Positions 26,311-38,960 of a stretch of 64,000 nt of DNA are shown piece by piece. The stretch's first letter is position 1. Each line of letters opens with the position of its first letter. Location: NCBI GenBank assembly GCA_001986395.2, contig MQVO02000024.1:186001-250000 (forward strand), written 5' to 3'. The notes under the pieces were generated by a model. The model had not been told where the DNA came from. It saw nothing but the letters and a program-made list of their open reading frames with translations, and made no database searches. This stretch comes from Irpex lacteus. Lineage: Eukaryota > Basidiomycota > Agaricomycetes > Polyporales > Irpicaceae. The translations under genes and the position numbers were made by a program.

Positions 26311-27327
26311 ACAACCCTCTCTGCTTCCGTGTATAAGTATCGTAATCTTGGGTTCTGATCACTATGTACGAAGCTGTGGTAGAAAAAACATCGCGCTGTA
26401 TAATTGCTTCACATACACTTGATAATTTTCAATGATAGAGTTTCTTTACTTGAAAATATATAGGCTTTTGGTCTAGCCGCTGGCCACATATTGACCGAAT
26501 TCGGCAATTGTCGTCTTTGTGGCGACGCCACTCATCGCATAAGGCTGAAGCACATATGCATCCAGCTCTACAGTTTTATGATAGACAAGCGTGATAATTT
26601 CTTAGAACCAGGCATGATAATTAATCGGACAACGACACCAGACACATCGGATCACATATACATTTACCAAATCGTAACCTCGAGCTCTATAATAGAACGT
26701 GTAGTGATACATTTGTATGTCACAGGATGGATGACCAGGATGGACCATGGCGGTAATATACGTATACACGCGACACTGAACAGCAGGAATACACTGAGGG
26801 GGTGGAAAAAAGAAGAAGTACGACCCAAGGCACAGAGATAATAGAGTACACAAGTGAAATGCCATAGAAAGGAATACTGTGGTTCTTGGGGTCGTACGTG
26901 ATGGTGCTGGATGTATGAAAGAAGTTCCGTTTGCCACACCTAGGGGGCAGATTGAATAACGTAAATATGGTAGGAAGGTAGTCGTGGACGTAAGGGCCGT
27001 GCACATGTCGGTCGTGGATGGTGCGGAGAAACGAGAGAAGACGAGGTAGGGGGTGGGACGGGAAACGGGTAGGAAGATATGTAGCAAGCATATTGCCAGC
27101 CAATACGGCTCTGCGATAATTCGCCGCGCTCGATCGCATGGGTCGACCAGCGACAGAGGGGCAGCGTAGGAGACCGGAGCTAGACAGGTGCAGGACGCGC
27201 CGAGGATCGCGCGGATGCCATGAGGATTACTGCGTTAACCTTGAGACAAGAGACGTTGAATCAGGCTGTGGACGGATAGTTGTCCTTGCAACGCCATCCT
27301 CTCCGTCCAGACCATACTCCAAGACAC
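26311..27327. other. Intergenic stretch between two convergent genes
   Basis: This contains the 3' flanks of terpene synthase copy 2 (plus) and of the 807-aa gene (minus). Several overlapping minus-strand frames of 90-160 codons at 26,600-27,140 are hydrophobic low-complexity translations with no start context or family match; I see no gene. Confidence 0.5.
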
Positions 27328-30053
27328 CTATGCCTTCATCCGCTTGGGGCTCTGTCGACCAGATTTTCGAGTATCGTCCTCGACCTCTTCAGAAGATCGT
27401 TTTCGCTGAGTGAGAGCCGGTGCGTCCAAGATAGGTGCCACTGTCTTTTCGTCAAGGGCTTCTCCCAATCTCGCTCGCTTGGGTGGCGTGCCTTCGCGAG
27501 CAGGGGGAGTGGTTGGTCCAATCTCAGGTTCCTCGGAAGCCACATCGTGGGATCGCTTGCGATATATCGGCAGTTCAGGTGTGTCGGAACGATAACGAAT
27601 AGCCTCGTTCGAGCCTTTACGATCGGACGTCACATAACCCTGGCTATCGTAGTCATCGGTGTCCTCAAAGTCGGACCAATAAACCTCGGCATCAAACTCG
27701 GCGTCCGCGTCGGTCTCGCCTTCTTCCTCTTCACGACCTGTCACAGCGGGGTGTTCCTCGAGCTGGATCTCGGGTTGTTTCTCGGGCTGGGGAGGCGGAG
27801 GCGGTTGGTGATGCGCAGTGTTATCGACGGCCGGCTGCTTTCCGGCCTCAACGTTCGCGGCAAGCATTGCTCTATTGCAGATAGAGCAGCGACACTGATA
27901 CAATGGCGAGCAAGCCTCTCGCCACACCTGTAATTGCAGATCAGCGACCGGACGCAGACAAAATCATCTCCGCCACGTACCATTCGGATGCTATCAGTGC
28001 TATAACGGGGTAGGTGTGCGATAGTGACTGGAACATACGGGATCGGCCTAATGAGCGAACTTGCCTGAACCGACGGAGATTCAGGGACAGGTATTGCTGG
28101 CGATGAAGCAGTGATCGGCGACGGGACTGCATCCTCTTCCTTACCGCCAATAGGAGGTGGTGAAGGCGTTGTTTGGAGTGTGGTTGTAGATAATACAGGG
28201 CTCGTCGAATGTGAGCTGCTGGACCGTGATGAAGAGGAATCGTCGTCTTCGGTCCGTGGCCTCCTTTGGTGCTCCTGCTTCTGCCGGATCCGCTTCCGCT
28301 CTACCCAGTCGACCCCTTTTGACCACGTATCCCCGTCTCTCAACTCCTTCACCACATCTTCCAAGCTCATCTTCTGGGCTGTCACCCCCGGATCCGTGCC
28401 GTCAACTTGACTCTCCATCACTAGCCGTCGCACGATGTTGCACATCGCCGGATACAAAATCTCGCGCATGACACGCTGGTATACCCGGAAGACCTGCTCG
28501 CAAAGCTGGTATGATGGTGGTGACGGTGCGTCATACGTTCGTGGTCGGGGATGTTGCAGTTCCTCGCCGTCACCGTTGCTCTCACCGTCTGCCACAGCGC
28601 CAGAGTATGCAGCACCGAGCCATGGGCAGGGATGCTCTGCAGGGACAAAGGGCTTGTAAGGCACAAACGAGCCATAGAACTGGTCTGCAGGGCTGATCCA
28701 GTGTCCATCCAAGATCCTATTTCTCACCCAATCTTGTATCGCCAAGTCCCTCACACCGCAGGCGTCTTCTGTCAGGCTCATCAACTCCGGATCGTCCTCG
28801 TCCGCGCTGAGATCATCGTCACTCCCTTCTCCCTCGTACACGGCTTCTGCTCGGTCAACGTATTTCGTGGCGGCCACTGCTTGACTAAGCATGTCGGGAA
28901 GCTTCGTATACTTCCGTAACCAGTGCTTCTCCCGAGCGAGTTTGAGAACCTCCGGTATGCTACCCTCGCCCATGTCCACGAAGGTCTCAACAGCTTGTCG
29001 GGTCTCCCAGTCCGGCGTATGCCTTCCCCAGCGAAATGGATATCCCCCGAGGACTTCACGGTCGAGCGGATTGCTTCCAGAGATTCTCCATAGTGCCTCT
29101 AATCGACATGATCGGCACGTCGCCTCGATACCTGGCCACGTCTCGTTGTCTTCGTTTTCAGCGACACAAACCATGGTATTCGTGTCGTCAACGGGAGCTG
29201 CTCTTAGGCAAATGGCACAAAACATCCCCTTTTTATGATCGCGACATACGGGGACACTTCGTAGCTGAGGACTCGCCACCAATCGTTTCGCATTGCCGAG
29301 GCCGTGGTTCGAGTAGGGCAGGTTCAGCCTACATACATAACAGCAGTAGGTGGAGAGATTTTGGTAGTGTCGATATGGGGATAGACGGACAGGCGCTCTG
29401 GTAGACCCTGCATTGTTCGATGGAGGTAAACGGGCAAAGGCCATGTGTAATAGCTGTTCGTGGGGATCCAAGGCTGCACATCCGTGCTGCCAGAACGGAT
29501 GGTATTCAACTGGTGGGAAAGGGATAACAAGTCAGCAACGAAGCCGTGATATGCGTGATTCAATATGACAGGCACGAGAAGCACAGGCGCAGAGATTGAG
29601 TGCTCGATGGACGCGACCTGTGCGCCTCGTATCCCGACGCGCAGCCCGCCCCCTCTTCATACCATGAACGAAACGCGTCTGTGAACACAAAGAGCGAGAC
29701 TCACTAGCGACGTGCCATGGCGCACATATCGACATTAACTTCTCCAGCTCGTTCGCATTTCGCAAGGCGGTGTAGATCAGCCGCGACGCCCAAAGTTCCT
29801 TTGCATCCCACTGCGAGGGATACCCTGATTTTGAGGAGACAAGTGCGAGGTAGTGCGACGTGATTAATCTGCAATATTTATGTTCAGATCGTGGTGAGTG
29901 GCGCAGAGACTGCACGACGTACCTGACCAAGCTATCTGGGAGCTGTGCCCACGACCGCTTTACTTTTCCCTTGTATACGGCGGGCGGCGGCACTTCCTGT
30001 CTTGGCACTGCGTCGGTGGCCGTCGCCGCTGTCTGCTGCGCCGTCGAGGCCAT
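27328..30053 (-). CDS. Cysteine-rich protein of unknown function (807 aa)
   Basis: I do not recognise a named family. Four exons fit exactly (29,923-30,053; 29,705-29,868; 27,981-29,509; 27,328-27,927), giving 2,424 nt and 807 aa. Residues about 30-130 are helical and Trp-rich. Residues about 150-235 hold a cysteine/histidine cluster (CCYVC, CRDH, CAIC, a lone Cys, CRSC) that looks like a composite zinc-binding domain. An acidic patch (GSDDDLSADEDD) and a second folded block follow. After residue 430 the chain is Ser/Pro-rich and disordered. A short conserved-looking block (VWREACSPLYQCRCSICNRA) opens the last exon, and the C-terminus has basic segments (PPKRARL, SPKRMKA) that could be nuclear localisation signals. 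A nuclear scaffold or regulatory role is a guess. The intron of about 195 bp between exons 2 and 3 is unusually long. Confidence 0.75.
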
Positions 30054-31026
30054 TGAATCGTCGGGTGTCACAAAGAGAGGGAGAGTGACAGAGATCGGTG
30101 TCACATCCAAACCCCCTAAACAGATCACGTGCTGCTGACAAATCAGGTCTCGCGCACAGACCATGAGGTCATTTCCCTTTTCAGGACTACTGATTGTTCT
30201 CCTCCCGCCAGCCTGATCATCGTCCATCACATCTTCCACCTCATCTCATTTCCGTCAACATCGAAATACAGCCTCTGCTCGTCGTTGATGCAGTCAGAAA
30301 CCCATCGAGCTATAGCGGGCAGAGCATCAAAGGCCTAGATTCCAAGTACGGCGTGTTCATGGAGAAGTACACGCTACATGAACTTCGTCCCCTCCATGCG
30401 CAAGTATCAGCCTCTTCACATGAGTTATAGCACTCCGCGCTCATCGCCTTCATGTAAGTAGCCTTCGCAATTCAGCCTCGTCACTCATCATCACCATGAG
30501 ATTTCCATCTCAGATAGCCTTGACAGCTGTGCCGCGGTAATGTAAACACTATGTAGAGTTCTCACTGACCACAGTCCGCGATATGACTCGCAGGCGCACG
30601 CACAAATGTTATACGAGTACAGTGGAATGAAGAAAGCGGGAAACCGAGTACCTTCACGGAAGACGTTATCGTGTGTCCGTCATATGCATGCGAAATACAC
30701 GAGTGTTCTAACGCCTGGATGTGCTTCTCCCTAGCGCACCACAATTAACTATGAACATGAGAACTTGTGACATGATACACACGTGTGTGTGGTTTTCATT
30801 ATGGCTACCAATGTTGACTGCGTGTACCCACAGTGGCGTTCGTCGGAACTCTAGACCTTGGCTCTCGACTTTGCAGGTACTGCCACGGTGAACGACAAAA
30901 ACACGAGGCGTGCATGTAGGATTGACACCTATTGGGATGGGTATGTATTCCAGGGTAAAGAAATCATTATCATTTTCGGAAGTCCGTCAAGAGGAAGAAA
31001 TCGTTACAGGTCATAATTTCACTACA
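30054..31026. other. Intergenic stretch
   Basis: It holds the promoter side of the 807-aa gene and the 3' flank of the ceramidase gene. Nothing else is recognised. Confidence 0.5.
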
Positions 31027-34000
31027 CTAAGCCGACACCGTAAAGTTGGAAGAATGCCCAGTAAACGCGCTAATCTTGCCATTCAGAGCCTTCGAGTCGC
31101 CGATATAAGTAAGCCGGTACATGCCAGCTACAGACAGATACCCATTCGTCAGGTCCCGACTACGAACGGAAGCGAAGAGAAATACTCACCAGCGGTGTTG
31201 TCCTCAATCGTCCAGGTGATGTTAACGGTACTATACCCAAGGATCTGTAGAAGGCCACATATTAGCTATCATTTTTGAAGTGAAATTGAGATAAAACTCA
31301 TACAGTATTCGTACGAAGCCACTCGTAACGCGTCGAAGGATGCGAGTCGGACCTAACAGGTGTCCATTGTCCGTTTGCCAATTGGTCGACAGTAAGGAAG
31401 GTCTGTTCCAGCCTGAGGTTGTTCTAGAGCAACATAGTTCAGTACCGTCCGCACAAACCACCTTAATTTGCTTGCAGTAATACACTCACTCGAGGATTAG
31501 CCCTGCAGCAGCCCAAGGTTCAGCATGGAGTTGTGCGGAAGGCGAAAGAGGTACGACTTACCCAACGAACTGTGCGACAACGGTATCCCCAGCGTGGTAT
31601 GCCCCGCTGGTGTTCACGTCGGCCAGCACATCACCGAACTTCTTCCCAAGAGGTGCATTGTCGACTATGACACCCGTCTATCATCCCGCAGCCCCAATTA
31701 ATACCTCAAACTGGACTTCTAATACGACAAGATGGTACTCACGCGCAACGAGATAGCCTTGCTGGTCTGATCCTCAGGTGCAGGGTCCGAAGGTGGTTGT
31801 CCAGTCGCGTTCGGGCTCAAATACGACACGAGGCTGCTGTACTTGTCGATGTATGCGTTCAGCGTCCCTATACATGCCATCACATCAGTCTCAGATTCAC
31901 AAACTTCAATGAGGGAGAGAAGATGCTGCTTACATTGTCCAAAGATGGTCGAAGCTCCCTCATATCGCTGAACGGAGTACTCCTCCGGAGTAGCAACGTA
32001 GTGTCCGTACGTATTCGCAGGGCCGGAGAGAACGACGTATGCGTCATCGCCAATAACGCCATCAGAAATCAACTTCGCTCGAAGAGCATCACTATTTTCA
32101 GGTCAGAACGAGGAGTTCAAGACGTCCTTGGAAGGAAGACGTACCGCATCCGCCTACCAGACATCGTCGTCAACTCGCCCGGCATCACGAGAATGACGAC
32201 GTTGCCGACACGCAACATCTGGATGTCGACGGTGTGGGGAGACCAGTTGTACGGGAACGTCGCAAAGCCCTATCATTGCACAACAGTATCTCAGCTTCCG
32301 TCTTCCAACGTGAACTGAGTAGCAATGGAGACTCACCGAGTTGAGCAAGATAGGCTTAGGGTGCTGACATGCGATCTGCTCTGCTGAAGGCAGAGGCGTG
32401 ACCGCACCCTTAACGAGCTCCCAGAACGGGTTCTGTGGTGTGGAGGAGTTGTCGCCTTGAATGAAATCGAATGCACCTGGGCCGTCACTGCCAGAGATTC
32501 CGTTTGTCAGATGATACGTCAAGTAGAATTTAGGTACGTACGTGGTTCCTCCAGCGAACGAAAATCCGAGGGCGGCGGGGCATGTTTGGACGGTCGTACC
32601 GTTGGGCAATTGGAAGGAGTGGAACGACCTTCATAGTCAAGCACGATGAGCAGCATCGTCTTTGAGGGGGAGGGGTAAGCTTACATGTTCAAGTATGTGT
32701 GGACATATTTGACTGGCCCGCTCACAGCAGGCAAGCTCTGGCTCATGAGAGTCTTTGCTGCATCTGCTTGAAGTTGACCAATGATCCTGTTAGACTCAAA
32801 GTCGGAGATGCGGAATCCAGGACCTCTGAGCAATTCATGGTCATGTCAGCGATGATCCCGAGTATAAGCAGCATGATACCTTACCGTCCATGACAATCTT
32901 CGGTCTTGTTGCCGCACGTCGAGTGCTCGAACTCGCAAGGCTGGCCGTCCCAAGGCTGTCCAGGGCTCTCACAGAACGCACCCTCACTTACAGAGAATCA
33001 GCTGCAAGTCAAGAAGTGATGGAAGCGTATGAACTCACGTGTTCGGGCTGGTGTCTCCCACGTTGGCTATATGCACACGTTCGTCACGCGGTTGTCGCAC
33101 ATGTGGAATCCACAAAAGGACGCACCTTGCGTGAAGCCCGCAACGAAGGTCTGGTTGCCCGGCATCGCCGAAGGTTCCACCATCGCTATATGAAAATCAA
33201 GTCAGGAAGACAAGAGTAGAATGATGGAATAGAAGAAAACATACATTCGTAGAGATACGCCGCCATGCCTTTGTTATCGCTGCTGACCAGAGTGTTGTTC
33301 TATTTACGTTGCCGAAGTCAGTCGTCGAAACAAACCTTGGGAGTCAAGTGAAAACCTTGAGCATACCTCATAAAGACTCGTACCATGAACGGCGAAGAAG
33401 CTCAAGAACCCTCTGGCGTTCCCATCGGCATCGTCGAACCTAAGCAAGCTCAGCTCTTTGTCTTGGTCGTACTGATACTTCGCTCTTTCCTCGGCAGGGT
33501 TAGCAAGGTATGCACTGGGACTTCGATTCCTGTTCCCGTTGACAATTGTCGTATTTCCGATGGAGAGCTTGCCTGGCTTCAACGACGCGTGGGCACGTTG
33601 TACCGCGAGGACTGTACCTTGTACGATGGCGTCTGCGGTTTCTTTGACATACCCGAGTGCTGTGATCTCCGGGAGGACGTTCTCCAAGTAGCCACCGACA
33701 CCACTGTGCTGGTGCGTGGATGACAACGCGATATTGGCATTGTTGTAGAACTCGGGGTAGAGGGAGGATAGCTGGGAGACGACAGAGCGACGAATACCGG
33801 TGTCACCCATGGCAATGTCTGGGCTAGTGTTAGCATACAGTCATATGGGTCGTACTATGAGATACAGAGTAGCGTACCAGCATTGATGAACACGAATCGC
33901 TGCGTGGGATCTGAAGCGTCCGCGACAATCCATGCACGACTACGTTGTCGCAGGTGCAGTCCGGTGTCCGTCTGGGCCAGGCTGGCATAGCCCTTGGTTG

Positions 34001-34313
34001 TGACGAAGTATAAGGGCACCGCAAAACCGCATACAATCACAGAAACGTACCATCATGTTGGTTTCAACCACAGGCCTACAAGCACACCCATGTTAAGCTC
34101 GTTGATCCCAATATTGTCAAGACACGTACCCAGTAATATCGGCAATACCTACCAAGGACACGTTCAGTGTTAGGGAAACGTATAAACAACTCGACAAGGT
34201 CGTTGCGCACCGAGACCTAGCAGATACTGTGCACCGACTCCTGCGCCATTCTGAGAGAGTACCGTCGTCGAGACGAGCAGAGTCGTCAGGTATATGAACG
34301 CCCTGTTGAACAT
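31027..34313 (-). CDS. Neutral ceramidase (secreted, ASAH2-like)
   Basis: This amidase cleaves ceramide to sphingosine and fatty acid. About 15 small exons with clean GT-AG junctions can be read through to the stop at 31,027. The start at 34,313 gives an N-terminal signal peptide (MFNRAFIYLTTLLVSTTVL); an ATG at 34,382 would bury it. Family landmarks in order are ADITGPVVETNMMGYA, the zinc-ligand segment SSTHQHSG (about 33,700-33,720), FFAVHGTS, the catalytic-serine motif NVGDTSPNT (about 33,041-33,064), the Cys-rich CESPGQPWDGQPCEFEHSTC, VILVMPGELTTMSGRRMR, and GPANTYGHYVATPEEY with YEGASTIFG. A C-terminal immunoglobulin-like domain ends SSNFTVSA. All active-site motifs are intact, so an active secreted or lumenal enzyme is expected. 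Confidence 0.94.
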
Positions 34314-35008
34314 CTTGACCAGACAGTGGAACGCGTCGAGGACAACGTCGGGCCAACAAGGGATTGAGTTGAAGGAGAACATCCCCTGGACATTGTCTAG
34401 ATATAATATATGTAGCTGAGTGGTTGTGATGGCAAGTCAGAAGACTGAGACAATATCGCGGAGTGAGCACACGGCCTACGACGCCTCGTTCAATATCGAA
34501 GCAGCGGAGTTCACAAGGCCAATCACATTCCCGCGCACAGACTTTGATGAATACGTCACTTCTAGTGATCCCGCAAATTGCCGTCGGCGTATCACAGCTT
34601 CTAATTGCCCGTTTGGGCTATGTCGGGTGATCATAGGACGTCCTCGACTGACATTTGTGCATGTGGAAAGGTCCGCTTTGCCTTTGTTATCGGCTCCCAG
34701 ACTTAAGAGGGAACCGCATGGTACATTGAATGCACCTACCTGCGCATGTGAATAGAACAAGAATGAAAAGTAACGATTAGGTTTCCAACCTCCCAGTCGG
34801 GCATTGGCCACGATGAGTCTTCAGCTTCAAGCTTAAGTAAGTAGTAGTTAAGAGATGAACAATGATATAATGATACACTAGATTCTTCCCAAGTGGCTAC
34901 TCATTTAAACATCATAAATGAAGTGTAAATAGAGTTCATGCATGTATCGTGGATATTGCATCGAATAGCTCCCGTGCATCCGAGGTAGAGAGTGTATAGC
35001 GACCACGT
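34314..35008. other. Intergenic stretch upstream of the ceramidase
   Basis: This contains the ceramidase promoter region; an AT-rich TATATTATA-like run lies at about 34,400 on the minus strand. The rest is 3' flank of the next minus-strand gene. No gene seen. Confidence 0.45.
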
Positions 35009-36430
35009 TCAGTGATTCTTCGCATTTGACGCGGCTGAGGGCGTCGAAGGTGCCTGAGCTTGGTTCTCAATTGGCATTACGTCTTTAACCTCCTCAATAG
35101 TCGCGGTCGATGGTACATCTGCATCCGAAGTGGTGGGATGTTGCTGCGAAGCAACAGCTTGGGCAGACGACAGTGCGTCGATGAGGAGGGAGATTTGAGC
35201 TGCGTTGACTTGAGGCTTGGACTTTGAAGCCGATCGTTCACCTACAGGTCTCGCGAGTTCCGAGGCAGCAATAAAGGAGAGCCTCTTCGTTAAGTCATTG
35301 AGCACGTTAACGGTGCGTTCTATCTCCGAGGTTCCAGGTGTTGCATTACAACAGGCGACATGGTCCGGCGTATGAATTATGCCATCGTCGACTGGATCAT
35401 AATTTCTTGCAGCGCGAGAGAGTTGATCAGTTAAGTCGTGCAGTCGTTTGCGGGGATCGATCTTCGAAGGAGCTGAGTTTCCGCTGGACGGAGAGGGCGA
35501 TGGCACAAACGCCGGTGGAGGGGCCGCGAGATGATGGCTAACTGGAGGATATGTATGTGCTGTCGGCGTATGGTTAGTAATGAATGTTGTTTATATGGCA
35601 TATGAGCGTACACCGTGTAGTCAAAGAGTTCGTTGGTTTATGCAATCCCATGATGCCCGTGGTTGTACCAAAACGGGGATTGACAGCAGATATCGGAGGA
35701 CCTAGTACATTGGGAAACGTTAGAAGTGTCGCATACGTAACTACCGATCGACTCACCCATTCCCAGCGTGTTTGAAGCCGTTGAACGATGTGCATCATAC
35801 GCAGCGTACGCGTTTGCGGGTAGTAATTGGGATCGTGGCAGACGATTCTCCCGTTCTAATTTTGATCTCTCCTTCTCAGTCTCTAACTGCTAGAACGTGA
35901 GTATCTGTAGTGGTCTCGGTAGCTTACACTTACGGAAAGCTCTGCACGAATAGTTTGTACTTCTCGCCTCACGGAGTTCAGATGCTTAGAGAGACCATTC
36001 CACCAAGCATGGAATTGTTTCTTGAAGGTCGTAGCCACGTGCACTTTTGCACGCAAGGTGTCCGAATCCCGACGAAGGCTGTATCAAAGGCGGTGAGGTC
36101 GTACCATGGGTCCATAAGCACAAACTGTAAAGCGTACTTCAACAAACTATGTTCAATGGACTTTAGCTTACTAGCATCCTCAAATATCCCGTCTTCCAGC
36201 GCCATCGCATACATACGGATCGTTTCCTCAAGGGTGTCATCGAGCAACTTGAGCCTTTTCTCCGGGAAGATGCGCTGTAAGCCAGTGTATATGGCTTGGA
36301 GGAGAGTGATGGATCCAACAATCGATATGACCAGGCCAGAGATGTCGTACCCGCTTGGGCTATCGTCGCTGCCAGTGCCAGCGACGAGGGGTCCAGTCAC
36401 ATTGACGGCCACGCTCGACATTGTATCCAT
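35009..36430 (-). CDS. Predicted single-pass membrane protein with coiled coil, unknown function
   Basis: No named family is recognised. The first exon (start at 36,430, or 36,421) encodes a short N-terminus and one hydrophobic helix (YDISGLVISIVGSITLLQAI). A charged helical stretch beginning RIFPEKRLKLLDDTLEETI follows. Further exons give a heptad-like segment (VRREVQTIRAELSQLETEKE) and then a Pro/Ser-rich disordered C-terminus ending at 35,009. Introns are visible at gtaagtgtaag...ttctag, gtgagtcgat...tactag and gtgtacgctc...cgacag. The junction after the LLK of exon 1 is less certain. The architecture is frequent in mushroom genomes. A related miniature gene lies head-to-head at 37,164. 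Confidence 0.65.
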
Positions 36431-37058
36431 CCTAATCAAGTGTAATGTGAGGGCAGGGGTGGTGAGGAGGACATCCCGGTACGTGAGCAAGTGTCGAGGA
36501 AGAGGTTATAACCTTGAGACTGGACATGCCAATCAGCCTCGTGTTGGAACGCCTTACGATGGGAAACGTGTCCAGCGCAAAGGAAGGGGGTACCACGGTA
36601 TCATATTCCCTATCAGCCATCGGATAACCAGACAGCGCATACAATGGCGTAAATAGCAAACGTTGTTGTGTATTTGGCGGACCACTGACACGAGGCTTGC
36701 TGACGCGCGAAGATGGTGGTTAAGATGGAAGGTTTTGAAGCGCCCAAATTTCAAGCTTAGACTGCCACTTGCTGCCGTTGCCGACTCGGACACCTACCCA
36801 TTGTCTCCATGTATACAGCTTCATGTCAAATAAGCTTAGCAAAACAAGGCTCAATGTCAGTCATGCTCTCGGTAAGAAGATAGCTATGGCATAGTTGACA
36901 CTGAGCGTTGACAGACGATTATATGAGAAGAACATCCATTTCCGAGGAGAGTGATAGATTAAGAGGAGAACGATGAGCTGAATATCATGACCAAATACAA
37001 TACTAGTATCATAGAATGTGTACCGAAAGAACGATGCGTAAAAGCGTCCGGCCCAGTA
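36431..37058. other. Divergent intergenic region between two membrane-protein genes
   Basis: This is the shared upstream region of the minus-strand gene at 36,430 and the plus-strand gene at 37,164. No further gene is seen. Confidence 0.45.
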
Positions 37059-37066
37059 TATAAGCT
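37059..37066 (+). promoter_or_regulatory. TATA box of the 88-aa membrane protein gene
   Basis: TATATAAG lies about 100 bp before the ATG at 37,164. Confidence 0.5.
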
Positions 37067-37163
37067 CACAAGCTACCCCCCTCTTTCCGCCAGACCCGTG
37101 AGCCCATCCAGCCAGTTCCCTCCGCCCTACACCAGTACTTGTACACCGCCATTTCAATTTCTC

Positions 37164-37485
37164 ATGCCTTCCACATTCTATGACATTGTCGGCTTAGCTC
37201 TCGGCTTGATCGGGGTCATCAGCATCGTCCAATGGCTCCGCGAAGTCCTTACACTCATGATGTATCCGACTCATTCTCAGGATGAGTCCAAGCACATAAC
37301 GGAAACACCAAATCGTGCTGAAAGGTGCGATACTCATATATGACATTTTTTCCATCACTGACGAGTTTTCGTGTTTAAGGGGTCTGTGTAATGGAGCCTG
37401 TCAGGACTCCGATCTCGAAAAGCCGAGCATTGCGTTCGAGAGTCCTGTGGCGAGCCCAAATGCCCAATTCGTTAGCTATATTTAA
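37164..37485 (+). CDS. Small single-pass membrane protein, 88 aa, unknown
   Basis: Two exons (37,164-37,324 and 37,380-37,485), joined by a 55-bp intron (gtgcga...tttaag), give an uninterrupted 88-aa protein. Residues 5-35 contain a hydrophobic helix (FYDIVGLALGLIGVISIVQ), and the remainder is polar and probably disordered. The helix resembles that of the divergent neighbour at 36,430 (both D-I-x-G-L followed by small hydrophobics), so it may be a reduced relative. The gtgcga donor is acceptable but not strong. Without the splice the frame stops after 59 codons. A TATA box at the right distance supports transcription. Function unknown. Confidence 0.5.
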
Positions 37486-38559
37486 TTCATGCCCCCTCTA
37501 GCGTCGTCTAATGTTTCTTGTGCGTACTAGATGATGACCACAGTCGAGAAGACCTCTTGGCTCTGAACAAACCAAGGCGCATATCATGCGGCTTCACTCT
37601 GGTTTCGTCTCACAAACTATGTATGTCCCAGGTTACATGATGAGGTGGGCAACGTTGTATGGCTACTGGGTCGTATGTATTTTCCCTCGCCTCGTTTGTG
37701 GATGAATATTACTTGAATCGTACTAAATTCTCTATCAATGTCTATACTGCGATGTGCTTTTTCAAAGACTCAAAAATACAGCAGCATTTGTACTCTGCTT
37801 AAATTGCTTGATTCACTCAAAGTAGCGGCTTCAGCCAGAAGTTATAGACAATCAGATGCGATGTATGCACCGTATTTATCAGACAAGCTATAAGTAGGCC
37901 ACTCGGTCCCGGACTTGCGATCATGTCAAATGATGCCAATGCCAAACATTGCCCTTTCGGGAAATTATCGGATGCAGATGCAGATCCTTCTTAACAAGCG
38001 CCGTGTTTACGCCGCTTTGCATTACGCACGCATCTCTTATGTAACGCGACCCTCACCTGACGCATATAAGGCGTTATCCTAGTAATCTGAGCTCTCATGT
38101 CAGGAAGCGATATGGCAGTTGTGGCCAGGCTGACTCTCAAAACTCGAGTAGACCTAACATCATCATGGCGTCGCCGACTCGCCTCGGCTAAGGTCTGAGG
38201 TCTGCAAATATGCAGTGCCACAGTCGGACTGTTGGCAAAGTTAGCAAAGTCTACTCGCCTATATTAGAAGGCACACTTCCCTTGATTCCGAAAAAAGACT
38301 ATCGCAATAACACCTACGACAATCGCGACACTGGCATTGAGAAAACAAGGATTACGGCTTCAATGACCCGACTTCAAAGAGATGTAGGAAGCTGACGAAC
38401 GATGGTATATTACAGGTGATGGTATGTTCGTAGGAATAGGTTGAAACTACTGGTGGATCATGTAGTCAATTACGCCGAACGTAGTGTAAAGTGGTAATAG
38501 GTAGGAGTCACACTCAAGTGCATACTCCGATGGGATAGCTTATGCAGGATTCTTGACGA
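37486..38559. other. Intergenic stretch
   Basis: No recognised gene; short frames only. Confidence 0.45.
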
Positions 38560-38960
38560 TTTTCAGTTTCGAATAGACATTGCAGCTATTGTTCTAGAGC
38601 GCAGCACGAGATCGGGTCAGCAGAAAACAAGAGCAAGGGATTTGAACACGTACTGCTCCAAGCCTGTCATCCAGTGGTTGGGCGCCTGGTAGCAGACGGA
38701 CGTTCGGCACATCGCGTTGCAACAGTCAACTTTGTCCATAACCATCGACCCGTCTGCATTACTGAGGACAATATGCATACAATGGGACACGGGAGTTTGG
38801 GACATTTGCGCTAGGAAGCAGTTTGACGTAGAATGCCGGCAGGTCGTCGAAGTTGTGGTTGTTGTTTGCGTGAACTGCATCTGTTGGCATATCAGCACGA
38901 CTCAGTACGTAAATGGCAGGTACAATAACTAACATTGTCAGGGAGTGGTAGCTATCGATT
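38560..38960 (-). CDS. Possible small cysteine-rich protein (uncertain model)
   Basis: A minus-strand frame contains about 75 codons with seven cysteines, including a cluster VDCCNAMCRTSVCYQ. It is followed by a plausible intron (gtacgtgttc to an ag near 38,590) and a short terminal exon ending KIVKNPA. The 5' end is unclear: a candidate intron (gtacctgcc...ccaacag) would join it to a short exon starting MLVI, and no convincing signal peptide results. It could be a small secreted protein or a chance frame. Confidence 0.28.

Noticed and set aside
26600..27140. Several overlapping hydrophobic minus-strand frames
   Set aside because: Phe/Leu/Tyr-rich translations of an AT-rich 3' flank; three frames open at once and none with motifs.
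27280..27933. 217-codon plus-strand frame
   Set aside because: It is the antisense shadow of the last exon of the 807-aa gene, whose own frame is joined by exact splice phases.
29573..29678. Extra exon inside the long intron of the 807-aa gene
   Set aside because: A candidate exon exists, but no donor gives the phase needed to join the next exon; skipping it makes the total exactly 808 codons including the stop.
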